Assembly: GCF_032854445.1 (NCBI RefSeq)
Contig: NC_088295.1
Coordinates: forward strand, 87,588,644-87,652,643
From: Liolophura sinensis
Lineage: Eukaryota > Mollusca > Polyplacophora > Chitonida > Chitonidae
Direction of reading: 5' to 3'
Length of the DNA stretch: 64,000 nt
Shown here piece by piece: positions 14,061 to 25,543 of the stretch; positions within the stretch are counted from its first letter, which is position 1; each line of letters opens with the position of its first letter. A program made the translations under genes and the position numbers. Below the pieces are notes generated by a model, which had not been told where the DNA came from, searched no databases, and saw only the letters and a list, made by a program, of their open reading frames with translations.

Positions 14061-14592
14061 ATTCTGTTCAATATAAGGCCCCAAACGTGTGTGTTTGTGT
14101 ACAGGCAGTGCAGTGTACTGCTGGTGGCGTGCGGTGAAATACCTTTAGCCCTCACCTTGGTAAATGACAATGAGCTTAAATACATATATAATGCACTTTC
14201 CTGTCTTTTTTCCATTTTTCTTTGAGGATAAAAAGAATAATGTTTTGAGATATTATGCGTGTCTCAAAAAATTACTTGAGTATGAATCTGTTTATATCAA
14301 AACCCAGGAGTATAATATGAATTATGATAACATCAAGAGTGTAATGCAATTATAAATATAATTTAGAACATCATTATGCAAAGGTGACTTACCAAGAGGT
14401 GGTCAAATACCCACCATCTAATGATTACTTTAAAATGCCCTTTCCTCCTCAGAGAAACATCAAAGCAATAATACAGAAGACCATATTTACAAGCAACACT
14501 CCGAATTCCTTCTTGTGAAGTTTACTTCATTTTAATAGTGTCTCCACTTTTAACACAGCTTAAGCCATTGGTCTAGGTTCCAATGGTTACGA

Positions 14593-14835
14593 CTAGAAAC
14601 AGGTTGACGTTGACTGTACCAGGATTCTTTTAGCAAAAATACACATATTTATATAATTTGAATAACACATAGTTATATTATACAAGCGGACACCCGTCTT
14701 CAACGATGTCGGAAAGAGATACATTTGCGAAAAGTTGACCACAACGTTTTCCGTTACAGAAGAAAGGAGAAGAAAACCTAAAGCAATGACACATAGGCTG
14801 AAAAGAGACCATCTATCTAATGGTGCCTGCAGCAT
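14593..14835 (-). CDS. candidate first coding exon with signal peptide (uncertain)
   Basis: From the ATG whose first base is 14835 the minus frame begins MLQAPLDRW. A hydrophobic core SLFSLCVIALGFLLLSS follows, then polar VTENVVVNFSQ: a good n-region, h-region and cleavage layout for a secreted or membrane protein. The frame runs to a stop at 14593. A weak donor (CTG|GTACAG near 14622) could end the exon earlier. It lies about 2.7 kb downstream of the end of the EGF receptor gene on the same strand and has a CCAAT/TATA pair upstream. No homology is recognised, and a chance frame is quite possible. Confidence 0.25.
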   Translation of the reverse strand: MLQAPLDRWSLFSLCVIALGFLLLSSVTENVVVNFSQMYLFPTSLKTGVRLYNITMCYSNYINMCIFAKRILVQSTSTCF

Positions 14836-14937
14836 AATTTTTTTAATTTTTCCTTGCCACACACGTAAAGTCTGAAAACGGCAAAGCTGGTATAAATCGC
14901 TGAGTTCATTGTGTCCTCCATCTTTAACATCATGTAA

Positions 14938-14970
14938 TTTATACTGGGAGTGTGTTGCCTCTCAGCCAAT
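14938..14970 (-). promoter_or_regulatory. possible core promoter: TATAAA with upstream CCAAT box
   Basis: On the minus strand TATAAA occupies 14943-14938, and ATTGG (an inverted CCAAT box) lies at 14970-14966, about 23 bases upstream. The candidate start codon at 14835 is about 100 bases downstream. Several upstream ATGs lie between TATA and that codon, which weakens the case. Confidence 0.25.
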
Positions 14971-15029
14971 GAGAGTCGTTCAAACTGCCGGCTTGTTCGT
15001 GTAAACTGGGAACCTACGTCCAACATTCC

Positions 15030-17493
15030 GGTTTCCCGACCGTCAAGTGGAAAACGAATTGTACTGTTCGATACCTTCTTGAAAGAAGAGTTCTACCGGG
15101 AATGTAAAAACGGCACTTCAGCGGTTTCCGACGGCAATTCTCCTCCTAACACAGAAGACTTCAGGACTACTTCTCAGGCAAAATGGAGTCGCTCACAGCG
15201 GATTTTGGAGCTGACTTTATTTATAATTTATCAACTTGAGGTACATATTAGAATTTTTTATGGCATGCACCTGTGACAAAATGCATACTCTTTTCAATGG
15301 TATTTGTTTGATATTTAAATTGTCTTCTCCTTTAATCACTGTAATCATATTGCTATTGTACACAATATTCTGTTGTGGAGCAAGAAAGAGTATAAAAACC
15401 TGTAAGTACACTTATGTTATAAATTTATCAGTTACAATGTTCTGCATATCAGTTACAGATCACGGATTGCTTTGTCTTGATCAGGACTATACTATAGTCT
15501 ATAATGTGAAGAGCACCGTACGTAAAGACTGAAAAATCAAACACAGTCCTTTTAAACTGCATCGTACATTTTTAAGATACACGTGTCGAATTATATAATT
15601 ACAATAATTACTATCAATAACAATGAATGAATCTTGATAATATTCAATACCATTCCTAGACACATTAAAAGGGTTAGCAGCAAAATACCGATCTCTGACA
15701 CGCAATAACAACACGCTGGCAGGTAGGCCACTAATGACAAACGTGTACCCAGCACCAAAGAGTGTGGCTATATCGGCAAGACGGTTGTATATGTTTTCAT
15801 GTCAGCATGTTTTTCAAGAGAAATACAGTTGTCACATAGGTCAAAGTAGGTGAGATCGAAGCCTGTTGATGACGACTTCTTTTTTCAATTACTGGATATT
15901 TTAAAACAATTTTATCCACTACCTAAAATGTTAAAAGTCTGGAAAAAAAGGAACGACCGGTTCCAAAATCAACCCTTTTAAAGGTTTGGCACAATATCTA
16001 GTTTGGCCATTCAAGACCATGACCAGGAAAAAACATCTTTGCAAATCGCACAACTCCACATCCGGCAAATTGTGGCTGCAGATCTTCCAAGGGATTGGTC
16101 AAACGGTCTGACAGATTTAAAACAATATAAATATAATATGTTCAAAAACAATAGTTGTCCCGCACAAGGCCTGCGTGGACCCGTATGTGTCTACGTAGTG
16201 AAATAACTACTTTGACATACAAAATAAAACATATCAAGAGCATTTAGGCAATTACCTAACAAACGCAATTCTAGGAAATACTGCCTGTCGTATTTTATTG
16301 TTTAAAAAATATCAAAGTTACAAATAACATTGAATAACAGCATGTTAATCAAATTTCAGTATTAACTCCTTTCATTGTTCTTTAAATCAAAATGTGATTT
16401 TCTCCGGTCCTTATAAATCTTTGTACCATAAATGAACGAAATAGTAATTTAATAGTTTCTTTGATAGTTTATGATGAAAGATTAGTACAACTATACAAAT
16501 GACATCAAAGAATAATGGTGTTTTATATTCGACAGTTATCATCAAAAATGTTATACAGGAGATATATGCAGAGATCTGCCATATATAATATTTAATTTAC
16601 AATGCAGTTATTAGGACCCATTCTCATGATGAACGATATAATAGTCTGGTAGATTTTTGGTCATCTTTGATCAAAAAATATTGCAACTATACAAATGACG
16701 TCAAAAATAGTGCTTTACATTTAAACATTTCATATTTATCATCAAGAATATGTTACAAATGAGATATGTACACAGATCTGCCACAATATTTAATTTAGTT
16801 GTTAAGACAAACGCGAGGCGTCTCGCGTTCTCCAGATTCTTCACTCACGGTGGTTAGGTTTCTCGATGAAATGCACCGGGTTCTGGGAAACAATTGTTAT
16901 TCACCATACACTGGATAGACTCTCTGCATGACGTAAAGCATAGCGGAGAACCAGGCTTGGCAGGAATCGAACAAGCCACCTTACCGGACAGTTTGACGAA
17001 AACATCTAATTGACGCTCTATCGACTTCAGACAGTTCTCCGGTAGATGCCCCATAGGTTTTAAGTTGATTCCTATAGGACCTATAATTTCTTACGACTTT
17101 CTTTTCTTGCGAGCGACAAATATATTTATCATCATTACTTGTCTGGTTTCTTGTTATTAAAGGTGTTTTTTTAAGGGAGGGGGAGGGGTATTAATTGTTT
17201 TTAGAATGTGATTTTCTCGCATCATCATCAATTTTTCGCCCATGAATAAGATAAATTTAACGTGGTCTAGATCTTTTCTACCTTCACAAAAGAGAAAATC
17301 ACCAGTGGAAAAATTCGGAAAGCATACAGTTTCACCAAAAAACTCTATTGCGAGATGTTTATGCATGTTAATCGAGATTCTCAGATTCCTGACATATGTA
17401 TTACGCTTCACAAGAGAGTAGATGTTTGTCTGACTGTTTTGGCCAATTCTGATCTGAGCTGTACCCACAGTACCATTGGTCATTTCTCTCGGC
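15030..17493. other. presumed 3' UTR and intergenic region
   Basis: No convincing gene. The minus strand below the receptor stop codon would be its 3' untranslated region. The first AATAAA-like signal I see on that strand is AATAAAA at about 16298-16292, giving a 3' UTR near 1.2 kb. Two related AT-rich stretches (16430-16620 and 16660-16800) repeat phrases such as ATACAAATGACGTCAAA and CAGATCTGCCA, suggesting a local duplication. Short open frames here lack codon signal. Confidence 0.35.
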
Positions 17494-17857
17494 TTAGCGG
17501 GAATCACAGGAATCAGACTTAATGGGCGTCAAATAGGTGTCCCTTTTGTTTGGACAAGCGTCAGAATTGGTGGCCCTCACATTGCTGTAAGGACGTTTCA
17601 GGGTGGAATAGGTGTTAGAGGATGCATCATCAGCCACGAGACTCGAATACGTTGTGCTGTTTTCTTCTGAGTTCAAATACACATGGTCAGGAGGAGCGTT
17701 GTCGATCAGCTCATACTGGTGAATGTCGGTTTGCGCTGAGCTCTCGGGCTCGGGTGAGCCACTCTCGTCACTGACACACAACGCAGGCAACCCTCTCCTT
17801 GGCGGTGCAGTTGTAATCCAATCATGCTCTCTCACAGTACCTGGAGTTGATCTTCTT
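17494..17857 (-). CDS. terminal exon: cytoplasmic tail of EGF-repeat receptor, ITAM-like
   Basis: The exon follows an acceptor (TTCAATTACAG) and starts in phase 2, completing an AG|A codon with the transmembrane exon at 20992-21070. The joined protein reads ...FLWRRRRSTPG, a membrane segment followed by a basic stop-transfer. It ends at TAA (17496-17494) after about 120 residues. Tyrosine motifs are dense: YELI, VYLNSE (a YxN, Grb2-type SH2 site), TYSSL, TYSTL, PYSNV and TYLTPI. YSSL and YSTL are nine residues apart and fit an ITAM (YxxL-x6-12-YxxL), the signalling module that recruits Syk/Src-type kinases in phagocytic and immune receptors, including Draper. Frame, splice sites and join agree. 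The receptor role is inferred. Confidence 0.8.
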
Positions 17858-19079
17858 CTGTAATTGAACAAAAGTAATATTTCGTGTTGAAGTTGTTGTT
17901 TGGTGTAACTATTTACTTCTTTCCACGACTTTTCGTTCAGGTAGCAGGTATGCGTCGTTGCTCGTCTTGGCCCAATATAGAGGTTAAGACACTCTTCAAC
18001 GACATACCAGTACGACTTGTGCGCGCGAGCCAGGCGGTCTCGTGTCTTTGCGATGGAAAGATGTTAAGCATCTCGAATTACACTCGAGTTGCGCCCACCA
18101 AATAAATAAGACCAATGCTGTATTTTCATGAAGTCACCGACGATTATATACCAAGAATAACGCATAACAGAACGCTGTTTATATGTTTACAGCACGGAGT
18201 GAGCTGAAAAACTGCGGCACGCACGCAAAGTGCCATATGCATTAAATACATGCCCTTGACAAAATACGTTTTCTCGTCTTAATTAATAAACTTGTCCAAG
18301 AAAACTCTATACTTATGATAGACTATACTTATGAGTAGGCCGTTTTCCATTCTATTTCACATCCCAACAGATTACACCTCCAATTATAGACGAGGAAATG
18401 TAATACGAGTAAAAACTGCTGAGCTCATAAAATAAACGAGCAGGCGGCGCGAAAAATTCCACAGTTTATAGCACTGAATATACAGACTAAACTAGTGTAA
18501 CTGGGTGTAAATTATCAATTTTGAATGATTAATACTATCAAAAATTTACTAGAAAATGTGTAAGTGTTGGAACAAACCTAGTCCAGTACAAATTTGGAAA
18601 TTTGCAAATGTGTGTCAAATATCACAAATACTCATATATATCAAAGATACTCTTAACATGGGTGGCGTAAGAGTGAAAAAAGCCTTTTATTATTCATAAA
18701 AAGGTGAAATGTCAGGATTTTCTTGGCTGATAGGCGATATCTCCCTGGTTTGGTTACAGATCACATTTGTTATTACACACCCTGACGCCATCACGAAACA
18801 AGGAACATTTTGTTTGATGACGTTCCAATCCGAGTTCAGCGAAATGACGTCATAATACAGATTCGTTCAATTTTAACACTTCAACGGTCAAGGGACAAGA
18901 CACGATGTCACACAAGACGTCATGTGCGGCCTCACGATATTTCGCGTCTTCTAAGTTATCATTTTCACCTCCCACTCGAAATATATCTATGCTATTCAAC
19001 CTTTACTGTGTAATATCTTTCATTTATTCTAAACGTAATTACCATATCTCAGTTTGAATTTTTACCCTGAAGGACTAAT

Positions 19080-19420
19080 CAACAGCTGGAACCCTTGTAG
19101 ACTTGAGGTGTACACTTCAGTGTGAGGTATAGATGAGGTGTACCCCAAGTATACCTCAGCCATATGCATATAACTCAGGTATACCTCATAATACCTCAGG
19201 AACTCAGAACACTTTGAATATAGGATATGAATGTACCTCAGATACACCACAGCAACTTTGACCAAAAAAGATAAACACGAAGAAGATATACCTCAGGTAT
19301 ACCTAAAAAATTGGAAGGTTAAAAAAACATGAATGATGTACCTCAGGTACACCTTTGAGACTTGAAAGTTAAAAACATGAATGATGTACGTCAGGTACAC
19401 CGTTGAGACTTGGAAAGTTT
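19080..19420. repeat. degenerate array of palindromic ACCTCAGGT motifs
   Basis: The motif GTACCTCAGGTAC or TATACCTCAGGTATA (a palindrome around one central base) and shorter halves recur at least eight times. The right part (19320-19420) contains two copies of a ~55-base unit, AAACATGAATGATGTACxTCAGGTACACC. Confidence 0.7.
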
Positions 19421-19679
19421 TAAATTAAGGAATCAGTTTTAGACGTTTACTTGAAACAAAACGTTGACTACAAAAGTACAAATGTTTGTGCGTGTGCAAA
19501 AAAATGTTTATTAAATAAATACAAGCCTCACTCTGTACGGATTTTCCATTATTTGGCCAGTATTGACCAATCAGAGAGTGGGAATCTATTTCCCCTCGAT
19601 TATTTCAAGATGAGATTTACATATAGGCCTATAGGTATATTTATCAAAATAAAAGTTGAAACAGTGTGTTACATGTGCG

Positions 19680-20155
19680 CTCTACCACATGAAGCCTGTC
19701 TAATACGTTCTGCCACAAAAAGCCTGTTCAACACGCTCTGCCTCATTAACCCTGTCCAATACGCTTTGCCACACAAAACCTGTCCAATACGCTCTGCCGC
19801 ATGAACCCTTCCAATACGCTCTACCACATAAACCTTGTCTATCACGCTCTGCCAAATAATCCATGTCCCACACGCCATGCCACAGAAACCCTGTCCAATA
19901 TGCTTTGCCACATCAACCCTTCCATTACGCTGTGCCACATAAGCCCTCTCCAATACGCTCTGCAACATAAACCTGTCCAGTAAGCTCTACCATATAAATC
20001 CTGTCTGTCACGACCTACCACATAAACCCTGACTATCACGCTCTGACATATAAAACCCAGTCCTATACACTCTGCCACATAAACTCTGTTCAATATGCCA
20101 TGTCACGTGAACCCTGTCCAGTATGCTCTGCAACATGAGGCCCGTCAAATAGCCT
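19680..20155. repeat. minisatellite, ~29-base unit
   Basis: Around 16 imperfect copies of a unit like CCACATAAACCCTGTCCAATACGCTCTG. Unit length varies by a few bases and the copies are quite diverged, so the array is old or gene-converted rarely. Open frames on both strands across it are repeat artefacts. Confidence 0.85.
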
Positions 20156-20159
20156 ATTA

Positions 20160-20625
20160 ACCCTCTTCCATTCACCATGTCACATACGCCATGTTACATG
20201 TGTCATGTTCCAAAACCCTCTCCTACGAGGCATATCATACACGATGTTCCAAAAAAAACCTCTCCAACGAAGCATATCATATACGATGTTCCAAAAACCC
20301 TCTCCAACAAGCAATTTGATGTCCTACACGATGTTCCAAAAACCCTCTTCAAAAAAGTATATCATACACGATGTTCCAAAAAACCCCTCAAACGAAGCAT
20401 ACTATACACGATGTTTCAAAACCCCACTCCAACGAAGCATATACCAAACGATGTTCCAAAAACCCTCTCCAACGAAACATATAACATACGATGTTTTAAA
20501 ACCTCTCTCCAAAGAGGCATATCACAATCGATGTTCCAAAAATCTCTCCAACGAAGGATATCACACGCGATGTTCCAAACACTCTCCAAAGAAACATATT
20601 ACACACAATGTTCCAAAACAATTGG
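20160..20625. repeat. minisatellite, ~40-base unit, adjoining the previous one
   Basis: Around 11 copies of a unit like CATATCATACACGATGTTCC plus AAAAACCCTCTCCAACGAAG. It shares the phrase ACCCTCTCC-AA with the neighbouring array, so the two may share an origin. The two long plus-strand open frames here are repeat artefacts. Confidence 0.85.
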
Positions 20626-20991
20626 GTAAAACAAAGGCAAAGATGTTAACAGTAGTTTACGCACAGTTCTAGAATTACCCAGAAGCTGTGTACTTATTAC
20701 ATTTACTAAGCAAATAACATTAAAACAATGCAAAGCTATCAGACTTAGTCCGGATGCTTAGTCTGCCAGCTGAATCCTGCTTTATACAAGAAAACATTAT
20801 AAAAGAAAACAGCAAAAACAGCAAAACCAGAGCAGCGACCATAGTATGATAGTTGACCAATAGTTATACGTAAGCGGTAAATACGTTCACTTCTCAATGA
20901 TGTGTTAAATTAGACGTATTGGAAACAAATTAGTCTGTCTCCACTAATTTGACATTTATTCCAGCAGCGTACATTTCAGTGCGACACTTAC

Positions 20992-21070
20992 CTCCTCCAC
21001 AGAAAACCTGCCATGATGACCACTCCCAAAGCAATTCCTCCCACCGCGGTAACGTTAGGTATCCAGGCAG
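20992..21070 (-). CDS. transmembrane exon of EGF-repeat receptor
   Basis: A 79-base exon between acceptor (TATTTTAG) and donor (AG|GTAAG). In phase 1 it encodes A-AWIPN, then the hydrophobic run VTAVGGIALGVVIMAGFLW, then RR. The run is 19 residues with small and branched residues, typical of a single-pass helix. Its 3' phase (2) matches the tail exon exactly and extends the arginines. Its 5' phase (1) matches the donors of the linker exons and EGF exons. The agreement of phases over three exon types is the strongest evidence for one gene. Confidence 0.82.
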
Positions 21071-23925
21071 CTAAAATACGCATATACATGAATATCGAAA
21101 TACTGGCAACAATTCCATGGCCTATTTCAGCAGTATTATCAATCTATTGTTGCTACAATGTGTAATACTAACAAGCCTTTCAGTCCACATCTAGAGTCCC
21201 TCCATGGACATATGGTGAAACAATAAGCTGGTTTCGTGTTGCCAAAAGTTTTTCCTTAGAAGAAAAGACAACACAAGATTTATTACTTATAGGTGTCGAT
21301 TTCCCACATAAAATTGAAAAAGCATACCTTTTCATTTTTATACATCGATATATCGACGGTCAAAGTACATGTACATCGAGGACGTTGAGAAAATCGAAAT
21401 CATTGGCATATAACAGTTTTAACCAGTCAGACGGGAGTTATTTCTTTAACTCAGTCAGTGACGCAGTCTTTTCCGCTGACGTCACTCGAAAGCTGGTCAT
21501 GCATCCCATGGCCTCACAGGAATTAATGATCAAAAGTTTTAATTACAAAACACATTAGAAAAAATGCCTTAGGTGTGTTTCAAATATTCTTCCTAATAAA
21601 CTCTGGTTATATTATTTGTTTTTTTTTTCTGAATCCATAAAATCCATATCTCTGATTTCTTTGTAGTACAGTCATGAACTCTAGTGAATAAATTTATTTT
21701 GGATATAAAAGAACGATGTCACTATGGAAATTGGGTTGTTCTTTCAAAGAGAATTCGAATTCAGAGCTTTCTTTTTCCCACTGGAAACTCAGATTACTGA
21801 ATTTAAAACATAACATCTCCTGCTATATATAACAAGCAGAGGGACTGAACAATTAAAAGGTACATGTGGGATACAGTTATTCTTCACACTCTTAGCACAC
21901 CCAGAATAATATGTGTTACTGGGATGTTCTATTAGTTGCTCGATTTTATCAGTTGTTGCAGCGCTAAACCAGATATATTTTCGCCTGACAAGTTTGAGAT
22001 GTGGCCTTTCATGGGTGTCAAATCTAGATGTCAAAGTCTGTTCGATGTTCTGCTGCTCACATGTACAGGATCCGATTCACCTTCTTACCATGACAAGCCT
22101 TTTAAATATTGTGGACAAAACTTCAAATATTGTGGACAAAACTTCATATATTGTGGACAAAACTTCAAGTGTTGTATTAGACACCAGTGCCTGAGAATAG
22201 TTTTTTCCTTCATCTGGTTTAATTTGTTCCCCAACGGGTAATGGGACACTCAGCCCTGCGTCCTTTTCACAAAAAGTCTAAAAGCTTAGCTTAGTAAGCC
22301 GACTAGTAATTTTGCCTCGCCCGTTTCACGAAGAAAATATTTAACCATCGATTAAAACTTTTTGACTTACGTTCTGGAAAATTGACCAAAATCCTTAGTC
22401 ACGACAGAAATAAATTCAGCGTGCTATTCAAAACATTATCAGTCCCATTCTGAAAAAGTTAAAGTTTATTTAATGACTGACGACAGAAGGAATAAATCTG
22501 CAACTGTAGGCCTTTCAAAGCTCACAAATCACCAAATATCACGCGTTGTTGTTATTTTGCTTCGAATGTCTGTTGTGGGACTTATCGTCCCAAGCTTACA
22601 AACTTTCTCGAAAACGAAAATGGAGAAGAATTTATCATCTTGTTGCATTATTTATACATAGCAACTTCATTTATATATATCTGGAAGCAAATTTAACAAT
22701 TATCATCATGGATTCAATCATTCAGATTGCTGCAGAGCGCCCACATAGCCCGCTATGGTAATCCGGATTAGCTTTAGACAGTTTACGTTTGTGAAACGGC
22801 GTTGTCAGTTTGTTTTGTAGCCTGCTCCCGGTAGTCAGCTAAATGACCTCTAGTCGACTAACACGCCTTAACAGTACGCTAGCTTATACTGCACCTGGAT
22901 TTATTTTAAAGCTTGACATTTCGAGATAAACTAAGATGGTAAGTGTATGTAACATCGGTTGTACTATTCCAACTGTAATGGAATTCACAAAACCTTTGCA
23001 AACGTTAAAACAACGGAATTCTTACTACTCGATACGCGGTGAACTAAGTAAATGTCCAGTCGACCTTACCATTAAAGCTGACATGATCGGTTATTAGGTT
23101 AAAATATGATTTTCAAACCACAAAAAGGACCTGGAATGGTAAGGGGTGAAACTAGCAACTGTGCAATTAAACTGTGTTCCTCGAGAAGCCAAGCAGACTA
23201 TAGCAGTGTCTGACTGATGCTGACACCTTCGTAAGGCCACTTCTTTTTCATTTCTGTTTTACTTCTCTTTTCCTGCTGTATGGCAAGAGTGCAAGTTATA
23301 TATCTTAAAATACGCAGTGAAACAACTCTGTATCCGTGTTAGCAATGTATAGGTCAAAAAATGTCCAATCATATTTAATGTATTGTTTTTATATTAGACA
23401 CCATAGTGTGAATAAATAGCGTTGAGCCTCATGATGTGCCCTAAGCAGGATTCGCTTTTGATGTCGGTATAGTTGCCACATTTATGATGGAGGCAATGAG
23501 AATGTTCCGAGTAACCTGGTTAACTTTACCATTTGTCATACTGGTGGAGGGTATCGCACCAGATGGTTCCCTCGGCAACTTGCTGCCACCTTGAGACCAG
23601 TGGAAGCAGTGTATTTGAAAATTCGTCGTCCAACAATGAGGATATATACTCTTTCACAGGCGGTTTTACCAGGAAACCAAACACACAAGCTGGAATTACC
23701 TGTAATGCTCCACGAACAAACCCAGTCACTGTTAACTTAGAGATGGCTTTGTGTCAGTACATTTGTCATGTACTTGGCCAGGTGGCGGGTTACTTTGTGC
23801 TCTGCTTGTTAATTCTACCCACAAACCTGGCTCGTCTTCTGTCCTTTAAGTCAAATACATTTTAAAATCAACTAAAAATATCAATGATAAACAATTCATC
23901 GATTTTGTCAATTAGGTTGACTTAC
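21071..23925 (-). other. intron with source copy of a local duplication
   Basis: 21325-21625 is repeated at 24280-24583, and the part from 23391 on is repeated from about 24583. A 21-base unit (ATATTGTGGACAAAACTTCAA) occurs three times in tandem at about 22105-22168. No other gene is visible; a weak candidate linker exon at 23530-23589 is discussed under findings. Confidence 0.55.
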
Positions 23926-23961
23926 CGACACCACTACCAGAGGAAGGCCCAGGCACTGTTT
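23926..23961 (-). CDS. 36-base linker exon 3 (nearest the membrane)
   Basis: Acceptor TTTTAACAG and donor G|GTAAGT flank exactly 36 bases, phase 1-1, encoding ETVPGPSSGSGV when joined to a preceding G. It is a flexible Pro/Ser/Gly juxtamembrane stalk segment. It joins the transmembrane exon in frame (GTC G|CT GCC). Symmetric phase means copies can be added or skipped without breaking the frame. Confidence 0.7.
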
Positions 23962-24973
23962 CTGTTAAAAGAAATACAAGAAGGAAATCCACGAGTCAGC
24001 ACGATACGGAAATTTTTTTTTACGGAAATACGGTTAATTTTTGTTTTACTGCTCTTAAAATTGGAAATCAATTTAAATATGCCAAATTCCAATCGTTGAA
24101 GTAGCACTGCCTGAAGGTCAAACAACCAGAGAGACAAGCAGCAAAAAGATTGAAAAATACCTGTCCATGATGATTAAACCATAGAATTCCGGTGAAAGAC
24201 GTAAAACTGACAGGAAAAAACCTTCGATGCATGTACGATGTAATCTTCAATGTATTTTAATCAAACATTTTAAACAGCGTACCTTTTCATTTTTACACAT
24301 TGATATATTGACGGTCAAAGTACATGTACATCGAGGACGTTGAGAAAATCGAAATCATTGGCATATAACAATTTTGACCAATCAGACGGGAGTTATTTCT
24401 TTAAACCAGTCAGTGACTCAGTCTTTTCCGCTGACGTCACTCGAAAGCTGTTCATGCATCCCATGGCCTCATAGGAATAATTGATCAAAAGTTTTAATTA
24501 CTAAACACATTAGAAAAGGTGCCTTAGGTCTGTTTCAAATATTCTTCCTAATAAACTCTGGTTATATTATTTGTTTTTTTTTTATATTAGACAGCGTAGA
24601 GTGAATAAATATCACTGCACCAAAAATGTAACCTTCTGAAAAATTAAGCCGATAAGCAACAGCCAAATAACGTTGAGCCTCATGATGTGCTCTAAGCAGG
24701 ATTCTCTTTTGATGTCGGTATAGTTGCCACATTTATGATGGAGGCAATGAGAATGTTCCAGTAACCTGGTTAACTTTACCGTTTGTCATACTGGTGGAGG
24801 GTATCACACCAGATGGTACCCGTGGCAACTAGCTGACCAGTGCTTGTTAATTCTGCCCACAAACCTGACTCGTCTTCTGTCCTTTAAGTCAAATACATTT
24901 TAAAACGGCGTAAAATCAACTGAAAATATCAATGATAAACAATTCATCGATTTTGTCAATTAGGTTGACTTAC

Positions 24974-25009
24974 CGACACCATTACCAGTGGAAGGCCCAG
25001 GCACTGTTT
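24974..25009 (-). CDS. 36-base linker exon 2
   Basis: Same length, phase and splice signals as the exon at 23926-23961; it encodes ETVPGPSTGNGV. It lies in the duplicated copy of the same ~1-kb segment, so it arose by tandem duplication. Three differences change residues (S to T, S to N), while reading frame and splice sites are kept. Confidence 0.68.
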
Positions 25010-25371
25010 CTGTTAAAAAGAATTACAACAAGGAAAGTCACGAGTCAGCACGATAAGGAAATTTTTTTGGAGTTAATTTGGAAATCAATTTAAATATGCC
25101 AAATTCCAATCGTTGAAGTAGCACTGCCTGAAGGTCAAACAACCAGAGAGACAAGCAGCAAAAAGATTGAAAAATACCTGTCCATGATGATTAAACCATA
25201 GAATTCCGGTGAAAGACATAAAACTACTTTGACAGGAAAAAACCTTCGATGCATGTACGATGTAATCTTCAATGTATTTTAACCAAACATTTTAAACTTT
25301 TGAATGTGCGTAAATCATGTAAATAGATAAAGATAAACGATCCATGATGAATGTCAGTTAGGATGACTTAC

Positions 25372-25407
25372 CGATGCCATCCTCAGTGGACGGACCAGGC
25401 ACGGTTT
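25372..25407 (-). CDS. 36-base linker exon 1
   Basis: Donor CG|GTAAGT and acceptor TTAACCAG flank 36 bases, phase 1-1, encoding ETVPGPSTEDGI. It is the most diverged of the three linker exons, and its flanks match the other two only near the exon, so it represents an older duplication. The acceptor polypyrimidine tract is weak. Confidence 0.62.
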
Positions 25408-25543
25408 CTGGTTAATACAAACAATTACTGTCACGCATCACCACTATGGGGGAATACTCAGCAAGGTACATGATTTACATTTTTCAATATGTTAATTCAC
25501 CGTAAAGGGCACAACAACATTGTTAACATTCACTTTCCTCAAG

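Larger units (their letters stand above)
17858..20991 (-). other. intron between tail and transmembrane exons
   Basis: About 3.1 kb. It holds the palindrome-rich repeat at 19080-19420 and two minisatellites (19680-20155 and 20160-20625). The rest (17858-19079) shows no exon or known element. Confidence 0.6.
23391..25290. repeat. tandem duplication carrying a linker exon
   Basis: The segment 23391-24270 is repeated at about 24583-25290, with a 240-base deletion in the second copy (around 24830) and smaller differences. Both copies contain a 36-base linker exon with intact splice sites. The second copy is preceded by a copy of 21325-21625, so the duplicated segment ran from about 21325 to 24270 and then lost about 1.77 kb at a T-run. 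Confidence 0.8.

Noticed and set aside
17157-17507. 116-residue minus frame overlapping the receptor stop
   Set aside because: It is in another frame from the supported tail exon and falls in the presumed 3' UTR.
19669-20672. Frames of 80-155 residues with repeating peptides
   Set aside because: They lie entirely in the two minisatellites and are open on both strands; no splice sites or codon signal.
23526-23865. 110-residue plus frame with a hydrophobic C-terminus
   Set aside because: It lies in the duplicated intron segment; the duplicate at 24770 breaks it, and no homology is recognised.
24770-24835. Second copy of the 60-base candidate linker exon
   Set aside because: The acceptor side is deleted, and the only nearby AG sites give a stop or the wrong phase.
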